Assembly: GCA_938036545.1 (NCBI GenBank)
Contig: CALHQJ010000116.1
Span: forward strand, 1-24,747
Length of the DNA: 24,747 nt
Reading direction: 5' to 3'
DNA from: an uncultured Clostridium sp.
Lineage (GTDB): Bacteria > Bacillota > Clostridia > Lachnospirales > Lachnospiraceae
Shown here: in pieces, positions 24,013-24,747 of the stretch
How positions within the stretch are numbered: the first letter of the stretch is position 1
Layout: every line of letters starts with the position of its first letter
Notes under the pieces: generated by a model
The model's database searches: none
Told to the model about the DNA's origin: nothing
Seen by the model: the letters and a program-made list of their open reading frames with translations, nothing else
Made by a program: the position numbers and the translations under genes

Positions 24013-24040
24013 TTGTCTAAATTTCTTACAATTTTATAAA
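24013..24040 (+). promoter_or_regulatory. Promoter of the truncated permease gene
   Basis: TTGTCT (24013-24018), a 16-base spacer and TATAAA (24035-24040) form a plausible promoter, followed by AAGGAG at 24091-24096 and ATG 24104. If active it now makes a transcript antisense to the nrdI-like gene. Confidence 0.45.
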
Positions 24041-24478
24041 AGCTACACCGCTCAATAAAAATGTAACGGCTACAAAAGCAGAGTAACTGAAAGGAGAAAC
24101 CCTATGGAAACAAGGAATGAAACGATTCACGAACAGGGAAAGCTGAAGCGGAAGCTGGGGCTTGGCGCCGCCTTGGCAGTCTACCTGGGCAATTACCGGA
24201 ACTCCGTATTTTTTAGAAATGATGGTTCCGGCTTCACAAAACGTATCTCCATGACGCTGCATATTGCCGGATACAATAACGCCTTTTAAATACCCGTGAT
24301 TCCGTTCCAGAAAAGAAGAAACCACCGGAGGAACCTGACCATGTCCATCTGTATAGGTAAACAGAATAAATGGCTCGTTTACGGACTCTGTCCCATCTGT
24401 TATCTTCCAGGCGTTCAATTCTAAACTGCGTACCAGTTCCTCCACATTCCCACTACGGGAAGCATAGATATAATTCAT
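24026..24478 (-). CDS. nrdI: NrdI-like flavodoxin with its C-terminus replaced (chimeric reading frame)
   Basis: This is a 150-residue frame. Residues 1-103 match NrdI, the flavodoxin that supplies oxidant to activate the manganese class Ib ribonucleotide reductase. ASRSGNVEELV is the FMN phosphate loop, NEPFILFTYTDGHGQVPPVV the central part, and LKGVIVSGN, FCEAGTIISKKYGVPVI and QVDCQG follow. A normal NrdI would continue with about 15-20 residues (GTxxD-type helix). Here residues 104-150 are the antisense of a permease leader and end in a hydrophobic tail (YSAFVAVTFLLSGVAFIKL). The gene therefore appears truncated by a rearrangement and may be non-functional. No nrdE or nrdF is in the window. 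GGGAGAG precedes ATG 24478. Confidence 0.75.
   Translation of the reverse strand: MNYIYASRSGNVEELVRSLELNAWKITDGTESVNEPFILFTYTDGHGQVPPVVSSFLERNHGYLKGVIVSGNMQRHGDTFCEAGTIISKKYGVPVIAQVDCQGGAKPQLPLQLSLFVNRFIPCFHRVSPFSYSAFVAVTFLLSGVAFIKL
24104..24181 (+). pseudogene. 5' remnant of an amino-acid permease (APC-type) gene
   Basis: AAGGAG seven bases before ATG 24104 starts a frame whose first 26 codons (METRNE..., then KLKRKLGLGAALAV) look like the cytosolic N-terminus and start of helix 1 of an APC-family amino-acid transporter, normally followed by a VxGxxIGSGIFF-type motif. From codon 27 the frame enters antisense nrdI and stops at 24289. Only about 5 percent of a typical permease remains. The call rests on a short stretch, so the family name is tentative; the translation signals are clear. 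Confidence 0.6.
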
Positions 24479-24512
24479 ATTTTTAAATTCTCTCCCTTTT
24501 TAATCAGATCTA

Positions 24513-24541
24513 TTAATATTTCACATTTCTTCCAGTGTTAA
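24513..24541 (-). promoter_or_regulatory. Probable nrdI promoter
   Basis: On the minus strand TTAACA (24541-24536), a 17-base spacer and TATTAA (24518-24513) precede the nrdI-like start by about 35 bases. No NrdR-type box (ACACwATATaTwGTGT) is recognisable. Confidence 0.5.
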
Positions 24542-24579
24542 GAGCAATAGAAAGGCACAGGGAAACTAAGTAATATGGA

Positions 24580-24608
24580 TTGACACCCTTCCTTTCTTAC
24601 TATATACT
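24580..24608 (+). promoter_or_regulatory. Near-consensus promoter for a gene beyond the right edge
   Basis: TTGACA (24580-24585), a 17-base spacer and TATACT (24603-24608) form a strong sigma-A promoter, divergent from the nrdI promoter. Confidence 0.8.
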
Positions 24609-24747
24609 TTTGAAAGCGAATTGTTTTTAAAAAGATATTGGCATGAAAAGTATATCATTGGGATGTAGATTCGTCAATATAAAGCGCTAAAGTGCTATAA
24701 AACGCTGCGTTTGTCTTCCTGTAAAAATGATACAAAGGAGAAGTTCG
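24609..24747 (+). other. Leader with ribosome binding site of an unseen downstream gene
   Basis: AAAGGAG at 24734-24740 ends the window, so a start codon is expected within a few bases of the edge. The roughly 120-base leader has small hairpins (GATAT/ATATC at 24643-24666, AAACG/CGTTT near 24700-24712) but no riboswitch that I recognise. Together with 24479-24608 this is the longest gene-free stretch in the window. Confidence 0.55.

Noticed and set aside
24104..24289. A 61-codon plus-strand frame with a good ribosome binding site as a functional small protein
   Set aside because: Only its first 26 codons look like coding sequence for a permease; the rest is exact antisense of nrdI-like codons, so it is better explained as a truncated gene.

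Overview
The window reads as a chromosomal segment of a low-to-mid GC Gram-positive anaerobe, most likely a Lachnospiraceae-type Clostridium. The case rests on the gene order radical-SAM pair / rng / rplU-prp-rpmA / obgE-yhbY-nadD-yqeK-rsfS, a divergent lexA and yneA-like pair, an L27 with the Prp-cleaved N-terminal extension, and strong AGGAGG ribosome binding sites. I see no rRNA, tRNA, CRISPR array, insertion sequence or phage module, and no gene-free stretch longer than about 270 bases.

Bases 1-2530 hold the end of a tyrosine recombinase gene, a small PH-domain protein, and an SOS cassette. In the cassette lexA and a LysM/YneA-like cell-division inhibitor diverge from a region with three LexA-type boxes, two of which overlap core promoter elements. 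Bases 2535-10919 are a conserved housekeeping block on the minus strand. It reads, in transcription order, two linked radical-SAM proteins, RNase E/G, L21, the Prp protease, L27, Obg, YhbY, NadD, YqeK and RsfS: rRNA processing, ribosome assembly and NAD synthesis.

Bases 11131-17580 form an uptake locus. A YeiL-like CRP/FNR regulator on the plus strand converges on a minus-strand operon of BMP-type lipoprotein, two-domain ABC ATPase, two permeases and an amidohydrolase-fold protein that has lost most of its metal ligands. A 14-base dyad upstream of the operon resembles CRP/FNR/PrfA-type operators. Bases 17729-18316 encode an orphan membrane protein. Bases 18377-23954 encode a 1716-residue DUF4132-family protein preceded by a small unknown protein, in one minus-strand operon.

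Bases 24010-24500 look like a deletion scar. The promoter, ribosome binding site and first 26 codons of a probable amino-acid permease gene run on the plus strand straight into the antisense of an nrdI gene. The nrdI gene has lost its native 3' end and now reads through the permease leader. Divergent promoters at 24513-24608 lead to nrdI on one side and to a gene starting beyond the right edge on the other. The points most worth following are the scar, the ligand-poor amidohydrolase with its transporter and regulator, and the giant DUF4132 operon.
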